From Blastomyces gilchristii SLH14081 (taxonomy: Eukaryota; Ascomycota; Eurotiomycetes; Onygenales; Ajellomycetaceae), in contig NW_003101677.1 in assembly GCF_000003855.2 (NCBI RefSeq), positions 1,657,506 through 1,721,505 of the forward strand: DNA of 64,000 nt. Direction: 5' to 3'. Positions 24,450 to 37,124 of this stretch are shown piece by piece. Made by a program: the position numbers and the translations under genes. How positions within the stretch are numbered: the stretch's first letter is position 1; every line of letters starts with the position of its first letter. The notes under the pieces are model-generated. The model saw only the letters and a list, made by a program, of their open reading frames with translations. It had not been told where the DNA came from and ran no database searches.

Positions 24450-26576
24450 TACTATTCTACTGTAGAGAATGTATAAAAAGAGTGAAATATAAAAAAGAAT
24501 AAAGATTTGAAAATTAATCTGAGCTATATACGTCAGAGTATTTAAAATATTTTTAATAAAATATAATATAATTAATCACTTAATATCTACTTACATTTAA
24601 TACTTATTATTTTATTATTATCATAATGAAATATTTTCAATAATATCTTAATAACATAATTAGATTTTAAGATGATATATTATATAATGAAAATATATAT
24701 AGAAAATTACATATAAAAATATATAATTAATTCTATAGATATTTATTTAACTTAATAACTTATTTAAAATATGAAATCTTAAGTAAAGATAGATTTAATA
24801 AGTAAGCAGTTATTAAATCAGTAAAGATTATAATATTATTAAATTTCTTTAATAGTAAATTTATAAATACTTTAACAGAGCTCTGAAAATGTAGTTTAGT
24901 TATTTTTTATAAAATTAAGAGTCTACTTTTTTAATTAGAAAGATGATTTTTAAATTCTTTAATCTTTTTCTTATTTAACTATAATTACTATTATATAGTA
25001 ACTTATTCTTTTTCTCTTTTCATTTTTATGTCTTTTTTACATCTTTAAGCTTCTTTTCAATCTGCTATTAAGTGACTCTTATAGTCTTATTTATATCTTT
25101 TTACTACTTTACTATTTAATAAGCTGTTTATTACTTTATTCTCTTCTTTATAATATTTATCTGCTTCTATTTCTTAAGAATAGTGTAATATAACTTAATA
25201 TTTTTCTTACAAGTCTACTTATTCTTTTTAACAGTTTTAGAAGTTATTATTTTCTTATATATAATCTATATCTTTACTAGTAAAAAGAACCATATTAATA
25301 ATAAATTTAAAAATTTTAGTAATTTTATTACTCTATTATACTTATAATATCTTCTCTCTTAATTAAAAGCTTACTATAATTATCTATTCTCTATTAGAAG
25401 AATCTGTGATGAGCTGCATCTGATTAATTATATAAACTATTCTATTACACTTCATAGATCAAAAACCGCTTTATTATGAACTCACTTAATTTTTCAAATA
25501 AGAACCCGCTGATAGATTCATCAAAAAGCTCTTAATTATATGAGTATTTTGACCTCATCACTAACTGCATACTCTGTGTGATGATGAACTTATTCAGTCA
25601 AATGTGAATCAGACAGTGTTTGAAACTTCTGTGTGAGATTATTCTCTGTTCATCTCTATCACACAACAACCCCGGGCTAAATTGCTATACAAATTGTAAG
25701 ATGAAGAGATCTAGTTATATACATCAATCTTCTTGATTTTGAAAGATTCTCAATCTGTAATTATGAAGATATCTGAGAAGTAATCTTCATGAAAACTCTG
25801 TCTATCTTTGATGTTTCAAAACATTAATACTAAGTCTCACTCATGTATCATTCTTTTCAATCTGGCTCACCTCTGGTAGAAAGATACAAAAAGATACCTC
25901 AGCAGTAGTATCAAGTATATAATTAATGAATATATTTAAAGTGTAATCTCTGTATCTATCTCTGATGTATTAAGATATCAATATTAAGTCTCACTTGTAT
26001 ATCATCTCATTCAACCTAATCTACCTTCAGTAGAAAAGATATAAAAAGATATCTTATTAACAGTATTCAATACTTATCTGATAGATAATAACAACTATAA
26101 AATCAGTATATCTCAAGATCTGACTAAGTCTTCAATCTCTGCATAGTGAGATATATGAAATCTAGTTTTAATATCTTAATATTCAATAGATTCTGCAAGG
26201 AATTGAGAACAGTAATACTAGATTTCTATTGAATTTGAGAATTAACTCTATATTAATATAATCATTGATAAAGTCTTCTATTTTAAGATATAAATAATCA
26301 GTTTCTCTACATCTCACTGATAATATTTATATTATTATATAGAAACAGACTTATATTCTCTATAATATCAAGACTCTGAAGAGAGAAAGTCTTGATAGAG
26401 AGTATACAGTAGTGTATATTTTAGTAGTTTCTATCTTATTCTTCTACAGCAGTTAATATAAAAAAAAAGATCTTAGAATTAGTTTTTTACTTCTTTTAAA
26501 AAAGTAAGATGTTTTTCTCTGAGTTTTATATAATATTCTTATAAAGAATTAAAAATAGAGTTATTTTCTATTATAA
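24450..26576. other. AT-rich block with a direct repeat
   Basis: No gene seen. About 25410-25470 is a decayed relative of the CpG-rich island at 18202-18527. About 25798-25913 and 25957-26070 are a direct repeat (shared core AAGTCTCACT, then CAGTAGAAA/GGTAGAAAG and AAAAAGATA). The rest is AT-rich and unassigned. Confidence 0.5.
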
Positions 26577-28277
26577 TGTAAGAAATCTCACTTCTTGCGA
26601 ATTCTTTATCTCTATTTCTATCTCTCATGTAGTTAATAGAGTTAGCAGCTCTTAACTACATATAACTATATAGAGTGAAGTTTGCGACTACTATTCATAA
26701 CTCAGCTTGAATGTTAATATACATTTAATCTCTATATTTTATCTTTCTACTGTGAATACTTCTAGTAGTTAACAGTATATATCATGTCAAGCTGTGAACA
26801 CCTGAATAATCATCTATGAGTATTTATTCTTACATTTCAAGCTCTGTCAGTCAGCAACTGTCTATTATAACTGAAAGAACTAGAAACTTACATACTTCAA
26901 TCTCTGTGAACTCTACTACAGACACTCAGAAGCAGTCATCTGAATCATGAATAATCTCTATGAAAGAAGTCTTAGAGAATTTATCAATCACTTACAGAAT
27001 ATCATTCTTTATATATATGACAGAGAAATTCTCTGAATTCGCAAATAAATTAATCTTAGTGAAGAATGTTCTTGAGCATCTTTTATAAGATTAAGCTATT
27101 TTTCTATAAGAAATACTTACTGTCTGTAAACAATCTTAAACTAAGTCTCTAGATATGATCTTCAGAGATATCTATGAATTGAAAAGAAACTTTCTTAAGT
27201 TATAACTACTTAAGATTATCTACTGAATTACAATTTATAAAAGCTTTTACAAGTTTGTATTTAAAATTGACTCACAAGCTCAGCTGTGTAATATGAAAGA
27301 TGAAGAAGCTGTTATCTATATAATAACAAATCTCTACTACACTGAAGTCAAGAACTGATTAGATTATCTAAAGAATAATTATAAGAGATTCTACTGATCT
27401 GTTCTTAAGACTTATCTAAAGAATAAGTTAAGAGACTTTATAAGCTGAACAGAGAACATCTAAGCTGTAATCATCAATATTACAAAAAGAGATAAGAAAT
27501 CTGATAAAGACTACTCACAGTACTTTATAAAATTATAATATGAATTGAGATCTGTGAAAATAGAGCTCTGAAATAAGATCTAAATAATGATATTTATAAA
27601 GAAGCTGAATAAAGATATATAGAATAAGCTTATTAAGTAAGACTCTAAGTTCTTAACTCTGAAGAAACTAATAACTTTTATTCATCATCTGTGAATCACT
27701 GTGAGAGTCACAGATTTATAAAGAGCAGACTACTGACTAACTCTGTAAGAGTCAGAATAACAGAGAACAGATTTACTGAGAAAAGATAATAAGATATAGA
27801 GAGATTTATATCTGACTACTAAGTAGAGAGAAAGAGCTTTACAAGCTTCTGTAAACAGAGTATATAATAAAGAGATTAAGAAAAAGAGTCTTTACTTTAT
27901 CTGTTCTAAATTAGAATAGCTTCATATAAACTATCTAAATAAATTAAAATAGAAATTTAAAGAGTTACAGACAGAGTCAGTAATAGTCTTCTTAAGAGTC
28001 TTAAAGCTGATATCTGAATCTGTTACTCTCTTAATAAAAATGCATGCTTGTATAGAGAGACTGTACTGCAGTACTACTATTCTATCAGTATAAAAAGTAT
28101 TAATGAACTCAGAATCTCAGGTCACTGTAGTGTCTCTAAACCTCATGAAGTGAATAAGCTGAGTGATGAAAACTGAGAATCTGCTCTTATAATAAGCAGA
28201 GCATGAGAACTCAGATCTGAGAACTGAGAGACTTATAAAAGTTATCTTTGAATTGCAAGATCTCTCTGAAACTTGAA
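26577..28277 (+). mobile_element. Chromovirus fragment: 5' LTR plus gag
   Basis: The LTR at 26577-26834 (258 bp) and the following sequence align with 5933-7640 of the inner chromovirus, including the zinc-knuckle region near 27890-27935. Stops are frequent. It ends abruptly where the (TTA)n tail of the LINE begins. The pol part and 3' LTR are not found on the far side, so the element was truncated before or during the LINE insertion. Confidence 0.88.
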
Positions 28278-30141
28278 TTATTATTATTATTATTATTCTT
28301 CTTCAATTATAGATGTATGCAGTCAAAGACTATGATATTTACAGTTCTCAGATTTTTTCCTATATCTATAAAATCAACTATTATATATTTATTAATTTCA
28401 GATATGTAAAATCAGAAAATTTCAGCTCAGAATATTTAAACTGTTTACAAATTGCAGTATTTTAATATTTTCTAATACTTTGAAATTATTTGATAATATC
28501 ATGACAAAAGAAAAGAGAACACAGTCTTAAAGATAGACATATTAAATAGATAGATAGAAAAGAATAGAAAGAAAAAGTAAAGTAAAGAGAGACTATAATA
28601 AAACAAATTATTAAAAGATAGTATATAGCTGTTTTAACAGACTATATCTGATCAATTTCCTTCTCTTCATATTCAGATATTTCTGAATTTAGTCATTTTC
28701 TTATAGCTGCTTGAGTTTCTGATAGAAAGTCTATTAAGTATTTAATTTCTGTCTCAGTTGAGAATAAGAATCTTATATTTAATTGATTTAGATTATACTT
28801 CTCTTTCAATCTGACTCTCAGACTATTGTATAATGCACAGTGTATTATAATATACTCAGAATTCTCATTTGCACTGCAGAATGAGTATTCTATTGAATCA
28901 AATCTATCATTAAATCTTTGTATATAAGATTTGAAATAGTCATATTCTAGTTTCAGCTGTATTATAGATGAGAATATTTTCTTTTTATATTTAATTAAAC
29001 AAGATTTTCACTTGAGTTTTATTTCAAATCTTGAATAATATATACTCTTCTTTTGTTTCTGTCAGCTTTTATTTCACTTGTCTAAATAAGATTCTTTTAT
29101 CTTTCTCTTTATAAAAGATCAGAATATAATTTTTTAAATAGATCTGCTTAATTCTGAACTCTTCTTTGCAGCTAAATCAGTTAATTCATTGTTATGAATA
29201 TTCATATAAGCAGAAACTTAGTGCAGATAAATTATCAGCTTTGATATTCTTCTCTTTTGAATTTTTAAAACAGAGTTTAAAATCAGTTCAAGATTCATTT
29301 AATTATTATGAATCTGACTATTTCTAAGTCTTTTTAAGACAGCTTGACTGTCAAAGAATATTCATGTCTCTTTCAAACTATTTCCTCTTTTATGAGATTT
29401 TATTTTAATAAGTTTGAAAGCTTTCACTATTATAAATAGTTCAGTATCAAAGACTTCAGATTCACTGTCTAGATTTCAGAAATCTGAGATAAAATTGATA
29501 TTATCTTCAGTATAAGTAATGTCTGTGTCTAATCTATTCAAATTCTCATTTTTTAAGTTATCTGAATAAATCAGAATAGAGTCTTCTATATTAATTATAG
29601 AAATTCTCTTCAAATACTGTTTATATTCTTTCTCTTTAAATAGTTCACTTATTTGTAAGTCTATAAGAGATTCAAGCTTTACTCTTCAGAGAGATATCTT
29701 CTTATAATCAGCTTTTTCAACATTTAAAGAAGAAAATTAATCTTTAATCAGTGAGTATACTCTGTATAGTTGAAAAGGCATTTTCTTTGAAGAATTATTT
29801 TCATTTCAATTAAGAAATCTATTTCAATCTAGTTCATTTTCAGAGTTAGTTAATGAAAATGATGAAGAGACTCTTTCTCTGATTATATGATTTAAGCTCA
29901 TCTTCATAACTCTCAGAGTATAGTTTATACAGGTCTTTTTAAATCTAATAGTAGAAGAAGAAATTGAAGCTTCAATTTTCATTACTTTAATAGAAGATAA
30001 TTTAAATACTTTCAGAATTCTTCTCAAAGCTCTGTTTTACAGACTTTGAAAAAGTTCAGTGAAATTTCCTTAATTATTTCATTAAACTTGAACTTCATAA
30101 TCAGCTACTGAGATAATACAGGCTATATATAACTGTCTTAT
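28278..30141 (-). mobile_element. LINE fragment with RT end and RNase H
   Basis: On the minus strand, a decayed frame from 30141 downwards reads RQLYIACIISVADYEVQV, then RALRRILKVFKLSS and KVMKIEASI. These match the end of the RT/thumb region of fungal Tad1/I-like LINEs. At about 29530-29400 a retrotransposon RNase H follows (ITYTEDNINFISDF, then SEVFDTELFIIVKAFKLIKI). The 3' end is a UTR and a (TAA)n tail at 28278-28300. The upstream half is missing here. The frame continues to the right of the SINE/copia insertion at 43139-43165. No target duplication could be assigned. Confidence 0.75.
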
Positions 30142-30440
30142 GCCCCGGTGGCCGAATGATTAATGCGGCCACCCGGTAGCGCCTTGGTGTGGGAAACCAA
30201 GGCGCATGGGTTCGAAACCCGCAGAGAATACATTAAATCTGAAACTCAAGCACCTTAGGTTTCTAATAAATACAGAGGTGTACAAATCGCTTCAATGAAT
30301 CACTCTATGTTTCTGAGCTGGGAAGTTATTATCGCATGTATCTAATTGTCACTTCTTTGTATTTTCCTATGTTCTTGTTATCTTGGCGTGGTCTCAACAC
30401 CTGTGTTTCCTCCTATATAATCAACACTTGACCTGTATTT
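30142..30440 (+). mobile_element. tRNA-derived SINE, family A, copy 2 (5' part)
   Basis: The head GCCCCGGTGGCCGAATGATT with B-box GGTTCGAAACCC near 30210 is the plus-strand counterpart of the copy at 261-631. It inserted in the LINE RT region with the 15-bp duplication ATATAACTGTCTTAT (30127-30141 and 43125-43139). It was later split at 30440 by the copia element. Its last 58 bp and AAT tail are at 43067-43124. Confidence 0.9.
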
Positions 30441-30535
30441 TGTGAAAGGTGTAAAGCTTGTGTGATTAAAAGGTTGCTAGCTTGTGAAAAGTTATATAAT
30501 GAAAGAATTAGTAAGCCAGATCACATGACCTGACA
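30441..30535 (-). repeat. Copia LTR (3' LTR in the coding orientation)
   Basis: 95 bp with TG...CA ends. It differs from the partner at 42967-43061 by a few transitions only (for example ATAATGAAAGAATT against ATGGTGGAAGGATT). This suggests a relatively young insertion, or weak mutation of so short a repeat. Confidence 0.92.
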
Positions 30536-30979
30536 CTCTCACTTATCAGAGTAACTATACACAATGCTATATACAAAATTCACCTTCAAATCAAGTACAG
30601 GTATAAAAGATGACTGGAAAATGTGTAGTAATGAAAAACCAGTCATAAGATACATCATTTTTTATCCCTCTATTTCTCTATCTTCTTTATATTCTCTTTT
30701 CAACATGTATATTTCAACATTTTAAGTGGTTTAGTAAGCTCATTCATCATGTTCTCAGCAGATAAAATATGAAATATATCAGATAGATATCTCATTCTTG
30801 CAGATAAGATTCTGAAGAATGTGAAAACAGATCTTCATATACTTTGAGCAGTGTGATATTGCTTCAGAAGAGAATAGCTCTATAACAGACTTATTATCAG
30901 TATGAATTATATAAGTCAGATCATTGCCTGTGATAGAAATGAGATGATCATTGACATTCAGATTGTTAAGGTGAAATGA

Positions 30980-32971
30980 GATGAATTCAGCATCTTCTAG
31001 AAGCTCTCAGAGACAGACAAGCTCATATACAGTCTCAGAGAATGCAATATATTCAGCCTCTATTGATGATTTAAAGACTTCTGTTTACCGACAGCTCTGT
31101 CATGCAACAGGGCCACCTGTCATATAGATGATATAACTGGTAATTGAATGAGATTCTGAATCTCTACCAGCTCAATCAGCATCTGCATATGTCACAGGTT
31201 CAATTTCAGCATCTCTGTGATAGATTATACTCTCATTGATTGAACTCTGTAGATATCAGAGTGTACACTTGTATACAGCTCAGTTCTTTGATATAGGCTG
31301 AGAGCTGAATTATTCAAGGAATTCTGCAGCAAAGCTCATATCAGAACATGTATTGAATGTCAGATATTATAGAGATTCAATATCAGATTGATAGAATTGT
31401 AGAATAAATTCTGCTGTGTATACAATCAGTTTCTTATCATCATTTATAAAATCAATATTCTTCTTCATAGAAGTGAATGTAGAGTGACAGTCATTCATTG
31501 AGAACTTCTTCAGAAGATTTCTTATAAAGAGAGATTGAGACAATATCAATGAAGTTGAATCTCTATCAATCTTCATTCTCAGATAGTGATTGAAATTCTC
31601 TATATTCTTGATCTCATAATTAGCAGCAATTTCGGCTTTGACCCAGTTCAGATCTTTGATTTTCAGACTGTAGAGACAGACATCATTTATATAGATAATT
31701 ATATAGATCTGTCTTTCATTATAAATAAATAGTTCAGTATTATAGAGACTGACACAGAAGTCTGAGTATAATAGCATCTTTCACAGCTTCTCATATCATA
31801 AGAGTACTACTTGCTTAAGATTATAGAGTCTCTGTATCAACTCATATATAAGATTATCACAGTCTTCACAGAATTCTGTGAGTTGATTTATATATATCTA
31901 TTCATCAGCAGATAGCTGAGTGTTTAAAAAAGTGATCACTATATCAATCTGTAGAACATATCATCTCCAGAATGCTGAGATTGTCATGAGAGCTTAAGAG
32001 ATGAATACAGAGATGATAGATGCAAAGATTCTTAAGTAATTGACTCTCTTCTGTTAATGATTTCTACAGACAACTCAGCAGGTCTTATAACAGATAATCT
32101 CACTCATATTATTGAACTTTTTATCAAATACTCATTAACTGTAAAGAACACTCATTTATGATGTTCTGTCTATCAGTCATCAGACCTCTATTTATTTTAA
32201 ACAGTTGATCTCTTTAACACAGGCCTTGTAATAATACTTTCATTCCATAGAAGCTTTGACATGTGTGAGGTTTTTCAGAATTGAAAGTGCAGCAATCTCA
32301 GAATCAGAAGATAGATCTTCAAGACTATCTCTTACTGAAGCTTTCCCCACTGTAGTGATATTCCTTGTAGATGTCAGAGAGTTATCAGATTCAACTGTGA
32401 GTTTCAAGAAGTTCAGTGTATTCTGCACTAAAAAGATAGATATTCTCGCGGAGATATCATAGTCAATCCATTAATTATTAGTGAGTATAAGAAATAATGA
32501 ACACTCAGGTCAGATTTTCTTATCAATGAACAGATTATCAATTGATGAATCAGGAATCACTGCAGTCTCTTGACAGGCCGCAGTGAATAGGCCTGGTATC
32601 ACTGAAGGAATTGCCACAGCCGCTTTACAGACTGCATTGAGTAGAATCTTTGAGTTGTGTATAGTAGTTGATATTAATGAATCAGCAAGATGAAGGTTCT
32701 TCTGAAAGATGACATCTTTTGATATGTATAAATACCTGTTGAAAGAATTCATTAATCTGTAATTAATAAAATCATCATATCTTACAAAAATCAACTCTTT
32801 GAAATGGAAAGTCATTTTATTAATGAGCTTGAAAACTATCTACTTTGCAACCTCATCAGTGAATACTGCATGCAGAAGATAGAGCTTTAAGCCAGGTCTT
32901 ATATAATATAATCAGCTTTGTGTTTTCAGAGCTCTCATACAATATCATTGAAATTAGTATAAGATTAAGTA
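30980..32971 (-). pseudogene. Copia pol, 3' half (integrase end, RT, RNase H)
   Basis: At 32815-32510 the frame reads RYDDFINYRL, then RYLYISKDVIFQKN, the C-terminal integrase region of copia elements. A variable linker follows. The ORF at 31777-31367 contains QIYIIIYINDVCLYS (the copia YVDD box with Asp changed to Asn), then NHYLRMKIDRDSTSLILSQS and IRNLLKKFSMNDC, the conserved RT end. RNase H remnants extend to about 30990. Several stops make it non-coding today. Confidence 0.82.
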
Positions 32972-35269
32972 GCTCTGTGTAGACTGACCGTGTGACCGTG
33001 TCTGAGACCAGAATCAAACTTTACAGTTATTATATTATCTAAAAGCATTACTTCTGATCATGGTTTTATATTTCATTACATTGATCTCAAATCATATTAT
33101 TTCAAATATTAAAGATCTCAGATTCACTTTTTAAATAAAAATCTAGTTCTGAATAAAGAATATGTTTGAATTCTTAGTCACATTTTCATTCTGATCTCAT
33201 TATTGAGAATGGTATTAAATGAGATCATGAAATTACTTCTTACTTACATAATATTATAACATAGTACTTATTTATTGAAAATTCAACAGAGAGTGTTATT
33301 AAATATTATTACTTTTCTAAACACAGATCATAATTCATATAATTTTAATTATGAAAAAAATATAAAATACAAAAAAAAAAAAAAACAAAAAACAAAACAA
33401 AAACAAGAAAAAATCAGAATGAAAAAAAAAAAAGAAGAGAAAGAAAAAAAAACAAAAAATAAAAACAAAAAAAATCAAGATCACAGAGTCATAGTATTCT
33501 CAAAATACTTACTTTTCAGAGTCTTCACAATGTTCATTATCAACTGTGTATTTCTTATAGTGAGAATAACACAGCTGTAATAAGTTATTATCTTAACATT
33601 ATCTAATAAATAATCAGTATATATCTGTATAAATGTGAATATTTAAAAAATATACACTTAAAAAGTGTGGTCAGAATGAACTCTGCTATTACTTAAATAA
33701 CATTAAGAATAGAACACTGAAATCAATGATTCTCTTCATTGATTTCACAGATAAGATGTGTGAAGATGATCTTGAGAAATATAAAATTTTCTGACTTCTG
33801 ATAAAAACAGATCTCACAGAGAGACTCTATTTTCATGATATCAGAGACTGAGTATTATTAAAAAGCATTACTTTTATACAATGTATATATACTTACTGCA
33901 ACAATTCACTCTCTGTATATGTGACTGAGAGTTGTAGCTTTCTCACATCACACAGCTCTTTCTGAAATACTGTCATCAGTTTACAACTCATATAGTCTCT
34001 CAGTTCAGTACATACTGTGTGTATACAGCTCTGTATGCTGAGGCTGTGTTGATCATTATGATCTGATATAGTACTCACTTTTCACAGGCTATGTTTTATT
34101 TGAGAGAGGGGAGAGAAAGATGTAACTGTGGTTTTATTAAGAGAGAATGAATAATTAGTAATATTAAATATAATTTGATTCTTCTGTATTTAAAATTTGA
34201 TTAGTCTATACTCTTCAATTTGAGAGTTTCTAAGAGTGTTTTAATAGTTTTTATATCAGCTTGAACTTAGTGATGAGTTGAAGAAGAAGAGAAAAGAGAG
34301 AAGAAAGAAATGAGAATAACTTATCTTTATAATATAAAAATAGAGAATCACTGCAATTATTCTTTCTAGTAATAAAGATCTGTTTTCTGCATGTATCTCT
34401 GATATAGATTATATAATAACTGTATATAAAGAATATCAACAGTGCATGTATTGAATAAAGATAATGTTGCTATGTAATACTGTAGCTATTTTCATACATC
34501 TCTGAAAGCTGTTAATATTTTCTTTATCTCTTTATATTTGATAAGTCAGTAATATATTTCAATACACTTCTTCTTTCATCATCATTATCATCATCATCAC
34601 TATTATTATTATTATCATCATTATTATTACTATCATCATCATTATTACCATTATTATTATTATTATCATCATCATCATCATTATTATCACTATTATTATA
34701 TCATTTCTGACTGTCTCTTCTGTCTTCATCTCTCTTCAATACTCACTGAAATTAATCATGTTATCTCTCTTCAAATATTCTGTGATTCTGCAGATCATCA
34801 AGGCGCATGAGCACTGTCACAGATTGAAGAGAGAGAAGAAGAAGGCATTTAAGTAAGAAGAGACAGATTGTAAGACATATTATAATGCCTTGAAGAGACT
34901 TTATAAGAGAGTAGAATGATAATAATTTTAAGTAATACTTCTGATAGATTTAGACTGAACTAAGTATAGAAATAATGTAAATAACATCACTCATAAGAGA
35001 TTGAAGAAGAAGATAGTGAAGAGTCTTATATAGCAGCAGTGAGATCAGAAGAAGTTCTGAGAATGATTTGAGTTCAAGATAAAGAGAGAGAGAGAGAAGA
35101 AGAGTATTACTATAAATAAGCAGTAGTAGAAGAAGATTAAGAGAGTGTTAAAGTAGAAGATAAAGAAGTTAAAACTGATAAGTTTTTTATTTATTAAAAG
35201 ATAATAATTTTTGATAATACTTCTATTCTCTAATTGATTAGTAGAAACTGATAGAGAAGAAGAGAATTG

Positions 35270-35525
35270 AGATCTTATTCAGATCTTAAATGCACTTCAT
35301 AATTCAGAATATTGAGAAGACAGCCCTGCTCTCTGAGCATGTCAATCTGCTTATTACTAAAGTGAAACCTGAGACAGCAGATCAGAAAATACAGGATTTT
35401 GAGACACAGATTGATCTGACTAAGAGAGAGCAGTAGAAACTCTTCTCTGAAAAGACAGCAGAGAAAGATTTTGAGATGATTATCATCTCAGATAAGAAGA
35501 AGAAGAAGAAGAAGAATAAGAAGTG
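35270..35525 (+). pseudogene. Decayed Lys/Glu-rich frame in the DNA transposon
   Basis: A frame with two stops reads KTALLSEHVNLLITKVKPET, then QKIQDFETQIDLTKREQ, and ends in a poly-lysine stretch and TGA. The composition is that of a helical, basic tail such as the C-terminus of a transposase, but no catalytic motif is seen. The mirrored copy lies near 20800-21060. Confidence 0.35.
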
Positions 35526-37124
35526 AATTATAAAGAATAATAAGAAGAATGAGAAAGAGAAGAAAGATAATAAGTAGAAAAAGTTTTTTTTCTTTTTATA
35601 TTAGTTAGTTATAAGTTCATAATTATTAATAATTAAAATTGATTTTAAGTTTTCAAAAATTATTGTACAAGTTGTAATCAAGTCAGAAATAATATATATA
35701 TATATATATATTTAACTATCATGATTCACAAATCACTATAATGTATAAGTATTAACATTTTTTCAACATTGATATTTATAATATTAATATATTTTTAATG
35801 ATATCATCTGATAACACAATTTGATAACACTCTCTTTCACAATATTAATATATTTCAAGAAATATAACAGAGATTAATCAAGATTGTTTATTTACTTTTA
35901 TATATCAATGATATTCAATCTGAGTTAGTACTAAAATTATAACTAAGCTAAGAAACAAGATTATTTTCTCTTATATTAATTCTTCTTACACACATCAGTG
36001 ATCAGTTATTGAAAATAAATTATTATTTTTCTCAAATTATTATCATATCTTCTGAATTCACTTCTTTCATTTCTTTTACTTCTATTGAAGATTCACAAAC
36101 TCTTTAAGAAATCACTGTGAATTACAAAGTCTATATTATTTACAATTCAATACAGAATGCTCTCTTTCAATTATAGTGAATAACTACTTTATTCTTCACA
36201 TCTGATTTCAGGTCACAAAATTTATGAAAAACTCAACACAAATACTGAGATAAACTATGAAATAATTATTAACAGATTGCATTGCAGATTACTGAAGAGT
36301 CATCTCTCTGCTATAATCACTATAACTTTATTTAGAAACATTCATTATAAACTGATTATAACTCTGAAGAAATTTCTCAATATCTGAAGTTATCAGAATG
36401 CAGATAATAAAAGAAAAATAATTAGAAAATTACTACTAAGCTGATAAGTTACTCTACTAGATAATGATTTTTAGTAACACTAACTTTCTAATTTGAAGAA
36501 AATTATGTAAAAACAATCATATATCAGTACTCTGATTTCATAACTCTTATCTAATAACTTCTGTGAATAATTACTTTATATATATATATCTCTGAATCTT
36601 TCTCTTTAATCAATTGAAAACTCTGAATTCTGAACACTTCTTTAAATGTTTAATTTAAATCTTTATATTTACATCAATTCTGTCTTCAGTTCAATCTTGA
36701 GACACACTACAAAGTTAATATACAATATCTAGAATCAGAGTTGAAGAATCATTGAAGAGTGTCTCTCACAGTGAATGTATGAACTAGTATAAACAATCTT
36801 ACATTTATAAGAGCTATATGTTATTACATTGATGAGAACTCAACTTATTAAGAGATATTAATTGAATTTAAATCATTAATCAGTAGTCATACTGAGAATT
36901 ATATAACAGAGATATTAATAACTGTGATTAAAAATAACTATTAAGATATTAGTCTTAGTCTCAGTCTTCTTATAATTACAACTGATAATGCTGTAAATAA
37001 CTACACTATAATGAAGAGCTTGAAGTAAAAATTGACTTTGCATTTCTGAAATAATAAACAAGGTCATATTCTCTGTATTACTTATATATTTTAACTTGTG
37101 ATATAAATACTGATAAAGAATCTT

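Noticed and set aside
28269..30092. Nine-base direct repeat AAACTTGAA as the LINE target duplication
   Set aside because: The LINE reading frame continues beyond 30092 (ADYEVQV), so the right-hand copy lies inside the LINE and the match is coincidental.
34575..34700. CRISPR-like regular repeats
   Set aside because: It is a simple TCA/TTA microsatellite without spacers, in a eukaryotic transposon.
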